From Globodera rostochiensis (lineage: Eukaryota; Nematoda; Chromadorea; Rhabditida; Heteroderidae): a stretch of 64,000 nucleotides of DNA. The notes beneath the pieces were generated by a model. The model worked only from the letters and a program-made list of their open reading frames with translations, was not told the DNA's origin and ran no database searches. Below, one piece after another: positions 1-12,365 of this stretch; the stretch's first letter is position 1; every line of letters starts with the position of its first letter. The position numbers were made by a program, and so were the translations under genes. The stretch is taken from contig JAEVLN010000045.1 in assembly GCA_018350325.1 (NCBI GenBank), forward strand, positions 193,050 to 257,049, written 5' to 3'.

Positions 1-26
1 CCTACATAAATTTAAATTGTTTTCAG

Positions 27-1041
27 GACACTGAGCCATTTGCTTGCCAATTGCCGCTACAATTTCGCACCAATTTGCTAATTATTTTATTAGCTGTTGC
101 CACCGTCATCAATGTGATTGCCTTCGTCGGTTTGTTGATTATTTGTGAGCGACAGCGGCGAAATAATCATCAAGAAAAACAAGGCAAACAAAAAAATCAC
201 TTAATGAAGGAATTCATTCCCGTTTAACTTTTTTAATAATTAAAATCAAAAAAGCAAAAATTTATTTTTTTAGGCGGCCTCTCGCGAGATATTCAAAATT
301 TTACGGGGCAAAACATCTTTCCACGAGTTGAACAACGATGTTCGCCTTGTCCAATTTCAAAAAATCGTGTTCTAACAACTCGTGCCCAGCGATTTTTGCC
401 GACTATTTCGGAGGAATTGTAGGGATAATTTATTATTTTTTATTAAAAAGAAACATTTTTCTTAACATTTAATATTATATATTTAATATTAATTTATTTA
501 AATTAGTTATGAAGTGATTGACGATGACGACACTGAAACAAAACCACATATTCCTCTGCATTTTGTTCACAACTCAAGCCCCCCACCAACATGCGAATTC
601 CAAAGACAGCAAATATTGCCGAACATGGTACATAAAATAAAATATTTTTTTGAAAAAAAAAAATTAATAATTTATTTTAATTTATTTAAATTTTAAAGGT
701 CCAATTGCCTATCTCTAATAAATGTGATCATTGTTTTTTGCGACTTCGAGACGATGACCGGTGCAGTTGTGGAAGCTTGAACTCGTCGCTTGAAAGCAAT
801 TTTGGCAATTCCGTGCAAGAAAATGATGAAGAGCCTTTGAATGGTAAAAAAATGTTTAATTTTCAACTCATTTAAATTTTAAATTCAACTTTTGGTAGTA
901 TTTTAAAGCTATTTTATATTATTTCTTTAAGATTTGCACTCGACTTCATTAAATGCATCACATAAGGACAATTCAATTTCAAGCCATGCAATTGACAGCG
1001 GTCTGGATGGATCAAATCATACAGAAGAGGAGAAAACTTGA
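27..1041 (+). CDS. Single-pass membrane protein, 3' end only
   Basis: I do not recognise the family. Five exons splice in frame: 27-144, 274-418, 507-627, 699-843 and 932-1041, ending in TGA; the gene starts left of the window. The first visible exon encodes one long hydrophobic segment (core LLIILLAVATVINVIAFVGL), best read as a transmembrane helix. It is followed by about 170 polar residues, probably a cytoplasmic tail. The tail has an acidic patch (YEVIDDDDTE), several Cys pairs and Ser/Asn-rich stretches. A longer read-through of the first exon would stop at 226, but the donor at 145 gives a continuous frame through every later exon, so I prefer it. A type I receptor or adhesion protein would fit this layout; that is inference. 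Confidence 0.7.
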
Positions 1042-1801
1042 AAAAAATATCATCATTTTAAATATAATTAATTTATTCTAAATCTTCTGATAAACCACAA
1101 ATTTTGTTCAGTATTTTATTGGTTTTGGAAATATTCAATATCAGAAATTCTCAAAGCGAATTCTTTATTTAAATAATTCCGCCCTTCCCCCAATGAAAAG
1201 TGAGCAAAATTCTGCGGTTTTTGAGCAAATTTCTTAACAAATTCCGTCAAAAATTCCAAAGTTTTCTTCCCGCCCCCTCCGCCCAAAAGCTTAAATATCT
1301 AAATAAATAGTTTATGTATTATATAAATATATTTAAATTTTTGGGTTGAATGAGCCCAAATTTTAATTAACATCCGTTTCCACTCTAAAGTCCAACTTAA
1401 CATAACGAGAAATATGGATTTTATTTATTGAATGAAATAATTTTATAAATTTATGTGTAAAATTATTTTTCTATTTAAATTAATTTTATTATAGCAACAT
1501 TGATTTACATGGACTTTCACAATTGCCAATATTTGCTTGCTTGCCCAGCTTTTCCTAAAATTAAGCGGCTAGCTTGGCTTGACTTACCTATGTTAACAAG
1601 AATGAATCAATTACAAATATTGTCTTTCTTTTTATTTTGAGCATAAATTGGAGCGAATAACCGAAAAACATTAATTTCTGTACAAAAAAGCTTGAAAAGG
1701 ATTATTATTTTAGACAATAAATTGCTTTTTTAAATGTTAACCAGTCTCACAAAAAGTTAAAATAAAATAAAGATTTTTTTTAATTTATAAATTTAGATAA
1801 A
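1042..1801. other. Intergenic, no gene seen
   Basis: AT-rich spacer between the membrane-protein gene and the ribophorin gene. I see no open frame with coding character, no RNA gene and no clear repeat. It probably holds the 3' UTR of the upstream gene and the promoter of the next. Confidence 0.6.
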
Positions 1802-3445
1802 ATGCTTTTTTATTTGAAAATTTTTATTTTGTTTTTAATGTTTTCCAAAATTTTTGCCGTGTATTTATATGAATCGGTCCGAATCAGTGAAGCACAACTC
1901 AGCGTTAAAGAGTCGGTTAAACAGCAAAAAAATCGACCCTTGGGAACTCTAAAGTATGTACATAGTGTGCTAATTTTAAATATAAATATAATAAAATTAT
2001 CGAATATTTAAGAAAAAATAACGATTTAAACTTTAGCCTCCCACTCGATCACAAAATTTCTAAACTGGTGCGGCTCAGCAAAAACTTCATTGTCCAACTT
2101 ACATTCAGAGTAAAATAAAACATAATTTAAAATTTTTTTCAAAAATAAAACACTATTTTAGATCGTCGATGATGCTAATAATCAACCAATTGAACATTTT
2201 CAGCAAACATTTGTCCGTTTTACTCATACAAAATCACCTGATCACGAAGTGTTCATTGTTGCTAAAGAGCACAAAAAATTGAACGGTTATTATCAACTTG
2301 AAATGGTTAATTTTCAATTATTTTTTTAATTTAAATTAAGTATCAATAATGGCATTTTTTAAAATGTTTTTTAAAGAAAATGTCTCGCGATTTTGTGAGA
2401 TTTAATTCGAGACCGGGGAAATATAACTGTGAATTGATTCTTGGCGATAGCCGTGTTCGTTCTGGACTCCGATTGGAAATATTTGATGCATTTTTGGACA
2501 TATCAAAAGTAAAGAAAAAATGTTTTTTTTAAAAAAACCAAATTTAAATTTAATATTTGTATGAATTTTTTGTGTAGCAATTTCAACCAGAAGAACCCTC
2601 CTACAAGCCTAGAAAAAGAGACACTCCAAACTTTGAGCGCATGCCTGAAATTCAACACAAATTTAAAAAGGTTTTTAATCATAAATAAAACGTTTAAACT
2701 AATAAATTTTATTGGATAGAATTTTAACATCAAATTTATATATTTTTTTATTAGATTGAAGGTTGCAAAACAAAATATTGGACGACTTTATCGTATGCAT
2801 TTTGTTTTGTTTGTTTTCTGCCGCTGATCCTGTTGAGCTTTAATGTAAAGTTCTGATAATATAATTTAATTTTATTCTTTTATTTATTAAAATTTCCCTT
2901 TTTAGTGGCGCGTCCTTACATTAAAAGCTCTTCAAAATTTGTTTTCGGCTTCCGATAACGCCAATTTTTCAGCTCCAATTTTCTTCAATATGTTAATGTA
3001 CTTTTTTTTTTAAATTTTAATTAAAATAATTTTTTTAATTTCTTTTCAGTGCTTTATTCTCTTTATATATTATTTGTTGGGTTTTGGGAACTTCAATTGC
3101 AATTGAACTGCAACTAACAGTAATTTGTGCAATTCCATGTTTTTTCGCTTGTCACAAAATGCTCAATGCGTTGGCAACCGATAGAATTGAGATAGAAAAT
3201 GTATTTTTATATATATTCTTTTTATTAAATATTTTTTATTTTCAATTGAAAGTAGCAACTTTTATAATACAAATGGTGTAAATAAGGCAAAACTAACTTT
3301 TTCTTATTTTGAATTTAAGGAAGCACTAAGATTGGAATGGTCACAAAATGATCATAATGATGACCTCGAAAATGATTATTATTATTCTGAAGAAAGTGAA
3401 AGCTTTGACAATAAAGAGCCGGATGAAAATGTTATGTTCGATTGA
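1802..3445 (+). CDS. Ribophorin II / OST delta (Swp1-like) subunit, short form
   Basis: Predicted subunit of the oligosaccharyltransferase complex, which N-glycosylates proteins in the endoplasmic reticulum. About nine exons (1802-1953, 2037-2109, 2162 onward, last exon to 3445) give roughly 345 residues. It begins with a signal peptide (LKIFILFLMFSKIFA). A luminal domain follows with the family signatures IVDDANNQPIEHFQQTFVRF and PEIQHKF, then three hydrophobic segments and an acidic tail ending VMFD. Human RPN2 is about 630 residues; this model lacks the large N-terminal luminal domain and resembles yeast Swp1 in size. The start is supported by the signal peptide directly at the ATG, but an upstream exon cannot be excluded. 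The next possible gene begins 92 bp downstream, so an operon is possible. Confidence 0.85.
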
Positions 3446-3536
3446 TCTGTACCGAAACAAAACATTCCCCTTTTTTTCTTTGTAAAAGAATAAATGAAAT
3501 CTTTGTGAATATTATTTTTTTAATTTAACAAATTTA

Positions 3537-3945
3537 ATGAATTCAAAATGCCAAAATTTGCGTAATCGACAAAGACTTCGTTTACCATGCAAGCGCTTAA
3601 GTCAATCGGCGTCACGTCAAAATAGACTGCGGAAATACGACGACGAGAACATTCGAAAATTGCGCGCATCTTTGAGTGAACACGAGAACAAATCGTGAGT
3701 AATTAGAAATAAATTAAATTATAAAATTTAAATGTTAAAATTTTTTGTTTTATATAAACAATAATGTGAAAAAGTAAACAATTAAAATTCAAATGATTGT
3801 CCGTTGTGGCACAGGCTGTAAGATTGTGCCTTTGTGGAAATGCTTTGACGTTATGCTTAAGCTGCACGAGTATTTAGACAAGTACCAGCCGGACAGTGAT
3901 CTATTGATGCCAACATTGCCGACAGATTGTGGCACAAAACTTTAA
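3537..3945 (+). CDS. Possible small basic protein, exon join uncertain
   Basis: Not recognised. An ATG at 3537 opens an Arg/Lys-rich frame (start MNSKCQNLRNRQRLRLPCKR) of about 53 residues that meets a good donor (GTGAGT). A second open stretch at about 3790-3945 reads IVPLWKCFDVMLKLHEYLDK and ends TLPTDCGTKL then TAA. The two pieces do not join in phase with the splice sites I can see, so either an exon boundary is wrong, an indel is present, or these are two unrelated frames. It follows the ribophorin gene closely. Confidence 0.35.
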
Positions 3946-4300
3946 GCAAATGTAATTTATGCTGGAAATAGTTAAATATATATTCTAAGCTTTTATATTT
4001 TATTTTTATATTAAAAAAATTACATTTTCATCTTTTAATACAATTTCATATACCTAATTTTTTGATTCTAAAAGTTTAACGTGAAAATTGATTTTTATAA
4101 AATGAACTGGTTTTGATTTAGGCATGTTACTTTCCCTCGGAGTATTTGTTATCTCACATGAACACAATTTGTTGTTGTAAAGTCCCGAACGCAAATTCAA
4201 TGAAAAAATCTATCATTGATAATTCTCTGAAAAATGTGAACTAATCACGCTCGTCTCGTGTTTTTTTATAATTTAATTAAATTTAGTATATTATTTGAAT

Positions 4301-7300
4301 ATGACGACCAGCAATCAAAAAAAAATTGATCAGCTTCAATTTGACTCTACCACACTCACATTTTTCGTGAATGGAATTCGCATTGACGTTAAAGTAAGCG
4401 CGAAATCAATTTATTACCTAAATAAATTCATTTTTTTCTTAAATATTAAAATAAATTAAGTCAATTGATCCGCGCATTACTTTGGCAGCCTTTTTGCGGG
4501 ATAAATGTATTGTAAATAATTTAATATTTATACTAATTTAATAACTTTAAAAAAATCATTTTTTTAGTGAATTTGCGCGGAACAAAAATCGGCTGCAATG
4601 AAGGCGGTTGTGGCGCTTGTACAGTGATGGTTTCTGAACTGAATCCAAACAGTGGTGAAATACGGTAAATAATAAAATTTAATTAAATTTGATTTTCATA
4701 AAATAAAATCAAAAAAGGCATTATTCCGTGAATGCCTGCCTTTCCCCGGTGTGTTCAGTGTTTGGCAAAGCGGTGACAACCGTTGAAGGAATTGGTGGTG
4801 GTCAAAAGCGAATACATCCAGTCCAAGAACGACTTTCGCGGTGTTTTAAAAATTTATTTTTATTTATTTTTTAATTTTTAAATATAAAATTAATAATCAG
4901 TGCTCATGGCTCCCAATGTGGTTATTGCACACCGGGTTTTGTGATGGCAATGTACACTTTGTTACGCAACAAACCGGAGCCAACTTATGCCGAAGTGGAT
5001 GAATGCCTTCAAGGCAATTTATTTTGTTAAAATAGGATAGATACTTAATGAAAATTACAGTAATTTTACAATTAAATTTATCAAATGTCACAATTTAATT
5101 ATGTCAGGAAATTTGTGCCGTTGTACTGGTTACCGTCCAATTTTGGAAGCATTTTATTCGTTCACAAAAACAAATGGACAAAAAACAAATTGCTGTAGAG
5201 AAGAAAAGTGTTGTATGTCATCTAATGGACTTGTTGAAACTGAAAATCGCTGTGATTCTAATGGAAGAAAGGTATTAATATTTAAATAAATATCTTTTTA
5301 ATAGTCAAATAGGTAATTAATAAATATCCTAACGACGTATATTATTACACTTCAGACTCATAACAAATTGAGCAATTTATGCACTTTGCCAAACATTGAA
5401 TCCTCGCAAGAATTGATTTTTCCACCAGAATTGACGGTAAAAATGTATAACATATTTAAACAAATAATATAATAATATTTAGTTTGGTGCTTGGAACCAA
5501 AAAAGTTTTATGATGGAAAACGACGGTTATTATTGGTATCAACCGGTTAAAATGGAACAATTGTTAGCATTAAAACGGTATAACATAAAACGCATTTTTT
5601 GTTTTTTCGAAATAAATAAATTAAATTTGAATTGTTTTTAACTTTAACAATAGTGAATTTCCAAATGCTCGTCTTATGGCTGGAAATACGGAGATCGGAG
5701 TTGAGTTGAAGTTCAGACACATTGATCTTCGACGGGTCATCAACATTAAAAATGTAAAAATAAACAAACAAATTAAAGCAATTCTTATTTTAAAATTTAT
5801 AGTTTACAAATTATATGAATTATTTATTTAGATTCCATCTCTTCGAGCATTTCGAAGTGAAGAAAATGGACTTTGGTTGGGAAGTGGAATTACATTGAAT
5901 GAAATGAAGAATATTTTAGTTCAATTCGTTGACAAGCTTCCAAGTAATATATTTATATATATATATAAAGATATAAAAACCAAAATGCAATATTAATAAT
6001 TAGATCAGAAAACGAAGATATTTGCTGAGATTTGCAATATTCTTTCCTTATTTGCTGGCAATCATGTTCGAAATATGGCGGTAAATTAAAAATTCAAAAA
6101 AGAAAACAAATTCCAATTTAATAATAATAATAATTATTTATACAGTAGTAGAAGCAAATTTTATTTTGCATAATAAAACAATATATCAATATTGATAATC
6201 AAAAAAACTTCACATTCAAGACTGTCAATTAATATTATTATAGACAGTTGCGGGAAATATGGCAACAGCATCGCCAATTTCTGATCTGAATCCAATTTGG
6301 ATGGCATCGGGTGCAAAAATATTATTGAAATCCGAGGAAGCCAATGTTATCTTTGTCATTTAAATAAAATAAGAGCATTAAGTAAAGTGCTTAATTAAAT
6401 TAAAATTACTTATTGTTTCTTTTCTTTATTTGAAATATTTATAAACCAAAACAAAATATTAAAAAGTTAAATTGCAGCGCATTGTTTGCCTTGATCAAAA
6501 TTTCTTTCCGACCTATCGAAAAACTTTGATTGCCCCGGACGAAGTGATTACTGATCTTTTTATTCCATATTCGAGCTCAAACCAATTTTTCCGAGCTTAT
6601 AAACAGGCTCAACGACGCGAAGATGACATTGCGATAGTAAGAATTAATTAAATAAATAACAAAATTTATTGCATTTTTAAATAGGTGACTGGCGTATTTT
6701 CTGTCAAATTTTATCAAAACAAAGGTGAATAATTTAAATAACATTTATTAGGTTTGATACAAATTTTTAGCTTCAAATTTAGCCAGAAATAAAATAATAA
6801 GCAAATTAATTATAATTTAAGCTTCCAAATATAACTTTTAAAAAAAACAATTTTTTTTGAATTGACAATTTGAGGTCCCAGAGTGGAGTCTATGCAAATG
6901 GCATTTGGTGGAATGGGTGCCACAACTCGGATGGCATCAAAACCCACTCAAAATTTAAAGGGACGAATTTGGGATGAAGCATTGTTCAACGATCTTAGTG
7001 GAGCATTGGCCGATGAATTCCGATTACCCGAAAATGTTCCCGGTGGAATGGCTAAGTACTGATCATTTACTCGTTAAAAGAGTTGTCGGGAACGGGATTT
7101 TTGTGAAAACCGGGACGGAATTGAGAAAATTAAATAACCGGGATTCTATAATCCCAAAATTGGAGACTTCAGTTCCAGTCCCGGTCTTGACCAACTCTAA
7201 TTAAAAGTAGGGTAGCACAAAACCTGGCGGGACTGAATTAACCGGAGTTGACCGGGCTAAAGCCAAATCGGGAAACCGAACGGTTAACCGGATGGTTTGA

Positions 7301-10300
7301 ATCTAACCGGTATCCGGAGGTACCAATTTTTAACCGGACTTATGCTACTTTAATTAAAACATTAATTGAAGTTGAGTAAAATTTTAAAAAAAGCTTTTAT
7401 TTTACATTTTTAGGTATCGTCAAGCGCTTGTGCTCAGCTTTTCCCTGAAATTTTATTTGTACGTTCGAGAACAGCTTGGCCTCACATGTGAAAAGCGTGA
7501 AATGCTTCATTTAAGCGAAATAGAAAATAAGTTTGAGTCAACCCAAATTTACCAGGTAGAATTTTCAAATATAATTAAGTAAATATAATTTTTGCGATTT
7601 ACCTTTTTTGTGAATTTGATTTTTTTAGGATGTTTTACCGTCACAAAACAAAACTGACCCTGTCGGACGCCCGTTGATGCATTCAAGTGGCGAAAAACAT
7701 ACCACTGGTGAAGCCATTTACACCACCGATGTTCAGCTTCCATCTGGTAATTAACAATTAGGGTAGCATACGACAGTGTTAAAATCCACGATTTTTTGGA
7801 ACCCGGTGATTTCGTACATGGTTAACCGGATTTTTTTTATAACACATGTTTATTTTTAGTGGAAAATTTAAGAATTTGATTAAAATTTGAAAAATTCGGT
7901 TGTAAAGCTTTGCACCCGGTTAACCGAAAATTGGGGTGGTTGGTGGCTGCCCTATTATTAATGCAAATAAAATATTTATTAAATATTAAAGATAAATGAA
8001 TGTGACAATTTAAAGGCAATTATATATGTTTGTTTAACCTATTTTACATTTAAAAGCCAAGTACCTACTTAATATTTATTAGATTGCCTTTATATGGCAT
8101 ATGTTACCTCACCAGTTAGCTGCGGCAAAATAATTGGAAATCCGGATTATTCATCGGCACTTTGTCTTGATGGAGTTATTGGGCATGTTGATTGGCGAGA
8201 TGTGCCGGGATCTTTGATGATCAGCCACTCCAATGATGTGCCATTGTTTGCTACTGATCAGACAAGTGTAAATATATTAAGATTAATTAAATTTCGATTA
8301 ATTTTTACTAAAATTATAGTGTAATTTCAAATAAATAAAAAAAATTCAATTTATAAATTTTAGATTTCCTATCACGGCCAACCCATTGCAGCCATTATAG
8401 CTAATGATAATGAAACGGCACGGAGGGCGGCTTCATTGGTTCACGTTGAGATTTTGAAACCCGATTATGAAGAGAAGACAATTATTACGATAGAGGTCTA
8501 AATTCTTTTATTTTAATACTTTATTTGTTTTTTTATATTTTTGGTTGTGTATTTAGGAAGCCATCAGACACCAGAGTTATTTGTTTCCTGAACCTTTTCG
8601 TATTCACAGTTCTTTGAACGAACCAAATGCAACAATTAAATCGGAAATTGATTGGAAAAAATTTTCGCGGACCATTAAAGGTAAATTATGTAATTATAAG
8701 AATTTTATTTTTAATATATTTTTAAGGTCAAATTCGCATTGGTGGGCAAGAGCACTTTTATTTGGAGACACAAAATTGTTGCGCAATTCCAGGAGAAGGG
8801 GATGAAATGCACATTATTTCCTCAACCCAGTCCGTTAATGATGTTCAGGTTGAAAATGATAAAAATTAATTATAATTGTTTTCTAATAAACATTTTCGAT
8901 TGGACAAAAAGGTCAAACCGACAAAAGATCCGGGGTCACACAAATCGGACAAATGGTATAATTTAACAAAACCACCGGCCCAATTGTTTAGCATTTTTTT
9001 TAGTTCTTGAATTGTTAACAATTTTTTTTTTAGTTTTCTGAATTGTTTAAGAGGACGACTAACATTTTATTAATTAATTCAGGGTGACGTTGCTACGGTA
9101 CTAGGTGTGGCAAGGAATGTTGTTACTGTAACTGTGAGACGAATTGGCGGCGGATTTGGTGGCAAGGAAAGTTGTACAGGCTTATTCGCTGGCGCTGCTG
9201 CCATAGCTGCAAAAAAGTAATGCATTTATTTATACAAAAGAACCGCTCAACTTGGCGCCATCAATCATAATTTATAATTAATTGTTACGAATAAATAAAA
9301 CGATTCATTCTAAGTGACTTTTTTCTAAATTAGTGCGACAATTTTATTAACCTATTTATACACAATAGATTCAAAAAGCCAATAAGATTTTGGCTTGAGC
9401 GCTTTGATGACATGGCGATCAGTGGCAATCGGTAAATTTTACAAAAAATGTTTACTTTTAATGTAATATTTACAAATTTTAGACATCCTTTCCGGTTTGA
9501 CTACCAATTCGCATTGGAGAATGATTGTGACAAAATTGCAGCAATGGAAGTCAATGCATATAGCAATTGTGGTTATTCATTTGACCTAAGCAAAGGAGTG
9601 ATGGGTAAAAATTGCATATTTAAATTAATTTAAATAATTTATTAAGTTTTGGTATACTGTACTTTTAATTTAAAATGCACTAAAATATTTAAGAATAAAA
9701 AATGGCGTAATATTTATTGACAGAGCGTGCTCTGGCTCACATAGACAATGTTTACAAATTTGGCAATGTTAACGTATACGGCCATTTGTGCAAAACAAAT
9801 TTGGCTTCTAACACCGCATTCCGAGGCTTCGGCGGTCCACAGGGCATGTTTGCTACGGAGACAATTATAAAGCATGCAGCTGAACAGTTTGGCATTGATG
9901 TGGACACGGTTTGAACAAATATTTTATTTTTTTATTTTATTGTTAATTATTTATGATTAAAATGTTTTTTTTTTGAAAATTACTTCAAGGTGTTGCTGCT
10001 ATTGACTTGAAAAGCACATTGTTTGGTTAATTAATTTAATTGTTTTTCAGTTCTTTTTTAAATTTACGTAAATATCTATCACATTTTTAGCTTAGAGAAC
10101 TAAACATGTACACCACAGAAGGTGATATCACGCATTATGGAATGCATTTACGTCAATGTAACATACGCCGATGTTGGACAGAATGCCAAAAACTGTCAAA
10201 TTATGATCAGCAAAAATTGAAGGTGTATTTATTTATTTGTTATTACAATACAAATTACTTATATTTAAGCTTCAAGAATGGAATTCCAAAAATAAATATT

Positions 10301-12210
10301 TGAAACGAGGCATTTATATGGTTCCGACAAAATTTGGAATCGCTTTTGGCTTCAAGCGACTTAACCAGGTAGTCAAATTCAAAATTTTTTCCGTAACTAA
10401 ACTAGATAAAATATGGAATTTAATTTAAAACAATTTTTTTTTTTTCAAAAAAAAAACTGGTTAAGGCCGGAGCGCTTGTCCATGTGTACACAGACGGGTC
10501 AGTACTAATTTCTCATGGTGGAATGGAAATGGGCCAAGGGTTGCACACAAAAATTCAACAAGTAAATAAGTTTTAGAGAATGTCACTCAAGAGTTTTAAT
10601 ATTTTTTGTTTTTGACAGATTGCTTCAAGATGCCTTGGCATCGATGTTTCAATGATTCAAATAATTGATACAGCCACTGACAAAGTGCCAAATGCTAGTC
10701 CGACGGCCGCTAGGTGGATGATTAAAATCATAACAATAACTTTTTTTTAAATTTGATTTGTTTTATAAATTATTAAAATATTTAACAAACAGGTCAATCT
10801 TTATCAAAATTAATTCATTTATTTAAAAAATCCATTTTGTTTCATCAGTGTTGGGAGTGACGTAAATGGTTTGGCGGTCAAAAATGCGTGTGAAATAATT
10901 TTGAAACGATTGGAGCCACTGAGAAAAGAATTGCCAAATGAGTCAACATGGAAAGTAAAAAAAAAATGCTTATTTTAATCGTAAAAATTAAATTAAAAAT
11001 ATTTAAGGATTTGGTCATGCATGCTTATATAAACCGGGTTCAATTGTCGGTGACTGGATTTGCTACGTAATTTTTTTGTTTGGAATTTAATTTAAATATT
11101 TTATGTTTTTAGAATACATTGTGAACCGGTTGATTTTACAGAAGGTCGAGGTGCCGAATATTACAGTTATTGTGTTTATGGGGTTGGCTGTGCGGAGGTT
11201 GAAGTGGACTGTTTAACAGGGGATCACCGGGTTAATCAAATTTTATTAAATCATTTTTATTTTATATTTTTTTTAAAAGGTTATTCGTGTTGATATTGTT
11301 ATGGATGTGGGCGAATCGCTAAATCCTGCGGTTGATATTGGTCAAATTGAGGGAGCCTTTGTTCAAGTAATTTTGATTTTTTTATCATTTTTTTAATATT
11401 TATATTCTGCGAAAATAAAATTTAAACGAATTCACATTCTGTTTTATTGCTTGTTGAAACAATTAAGTTTAACAAATAAAAATAGAATTTTATTTTATAA
11501 ATAGCTTTTAGGGCTTTGGACTTTTTACCATGGAAGAATTGAAAATTCGCCCGGACGGTGTTCGTCTGACACGTGGACCCGGCACATACAAAATTCCGAG
11601 TGCCGATGACGCTCCACGGCAATTCAATGTCAAATTACTTGACGGGTCTTCCAATAAAAATGGCATTTTTTCATCAAAGGCATTAATTTTTACTTTTTTA
11701 CAAGTTTATTTTTTGACTAAAAATACTTGACATAAATTAAAATGAATTTTATAAATAATATATATAAATTATATTTAAAATATATTTTCTTTGCTGCTTA
11801 AATTCAATCAACTTTTTATTTGCTTATTTTTTGACTAAAAAGGTTTAAATGCTTTGAAATAAATTTTCATGATTTTATAAATAATATATATAAATTTTTT
11901 ATTGAACAAAGGCTATCGGCGAGCCACCTTTGTTTCTCGGTTCGGCACCATTTTTTGCAATTCGTGAAGCGATTCGAAACTATCGAATTCAAAATGGAAA
12001 TCTGGGCTATTTCCGGCTGGATAGTCCGGCCACACCGGAACGCATCCGATTGGCATGCGAAGATTCATTGTTGGAAAAAGTTTCTGGGGAATTTAATTAT
12101 TATTATTATTAAACAATTTATAAATAATTTTTGAAGAATTTATATTAATTAATCGCTTTTAGGCTATTCCTCAACCAAGCAAAGGACAAAGATGGACAAC
12201 CGAATTGTGA
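4301..12210 (+). CDS. xdh-1: Xanthine dehydrogenase (molybdo-iron-sulfur flavoprotein)
   Basis: Oxidises hypoxanthine to xanthine and xanthine to urate in purine breakdown; cytosolic. Nearly 30 exons splice to roughly 1,300 residues, the normal family length. In order: the two N-terminal 2Fe-2S clusters ([12 protein letters not shown], then [10 protein letters not shown] and [11 protein letters not shown]); the FAD domain ([39 protein letters not shown]); and the molybdopterin domain ([52 protein letters not shown]). The Glu of GGFGGKE, the Arg of AFRGFGG and the Glu of GEPP match catalytic positions; the Arg favours xanthine dehydrogenase over aldehyde oxidase. Two introns, 5014-5107 and 11680-11911, must use GC donors to keep conserved motifs in frame. 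Introns near 7.2 and 7.8 kb hold inverted-repeat elements. It ends in ELTEW-independent C-terminus GQRWTTEL and converges with the GT92 gene. Confidence 0.97.
7078..7199. mobile_element. Small inverted-repeat element in an XDH intron
   Basis: The left end AGAGTTGTCGGGA is mirrored by the right end TCCCGGTCTTGACCAACTCT. The interior is built of CGGGA/TCCCG words. It directly abuts the next element. The boundaries are approximate, and I see no clean 8-bp target duplication. Confidence 0.45.
7208..7352. mobile_element. MITE, hAT-like, in an XDH intron
   Basis: A 145-bp element with ends TAGGGTAGCA and TGCTACTTTA (inverted, 8 of 10 matching). The flanks are ATTAAAAG on the left and ATTAAAAC on the right, a near-perfect 8-bp target duplication. 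The interior is rich in CCGG and GGTTAACCGG words. It has no coding capacity. Confidence 0.65.
7759..7954. mobile_element. MITE, hAT-like, in the next XDH intron
   Basis: A 196-bp element with ends TAGGGTAGCA and GGCTGCCCTA (inverted) and internal GGTTAACCGG words. It appears to belong to the same family as the element at 7208. The flanks (TTAACAAT and TTATTAAT) match only partly. Confidence 0.55.
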
Positions 12211-12365
12211 ATAAAAAAACGAATTTAACATTATTATCACATTTTGCAAACTGTTAATTAAAAGAAGACCAAATTTGAATAGGTAATCAATTAAAAAAAT
12301 ATATGCATTAATACAATAAAAATTAAAAGGTTTTTTTTGAAAAAAATAACATTAAAGAAAAAAAT

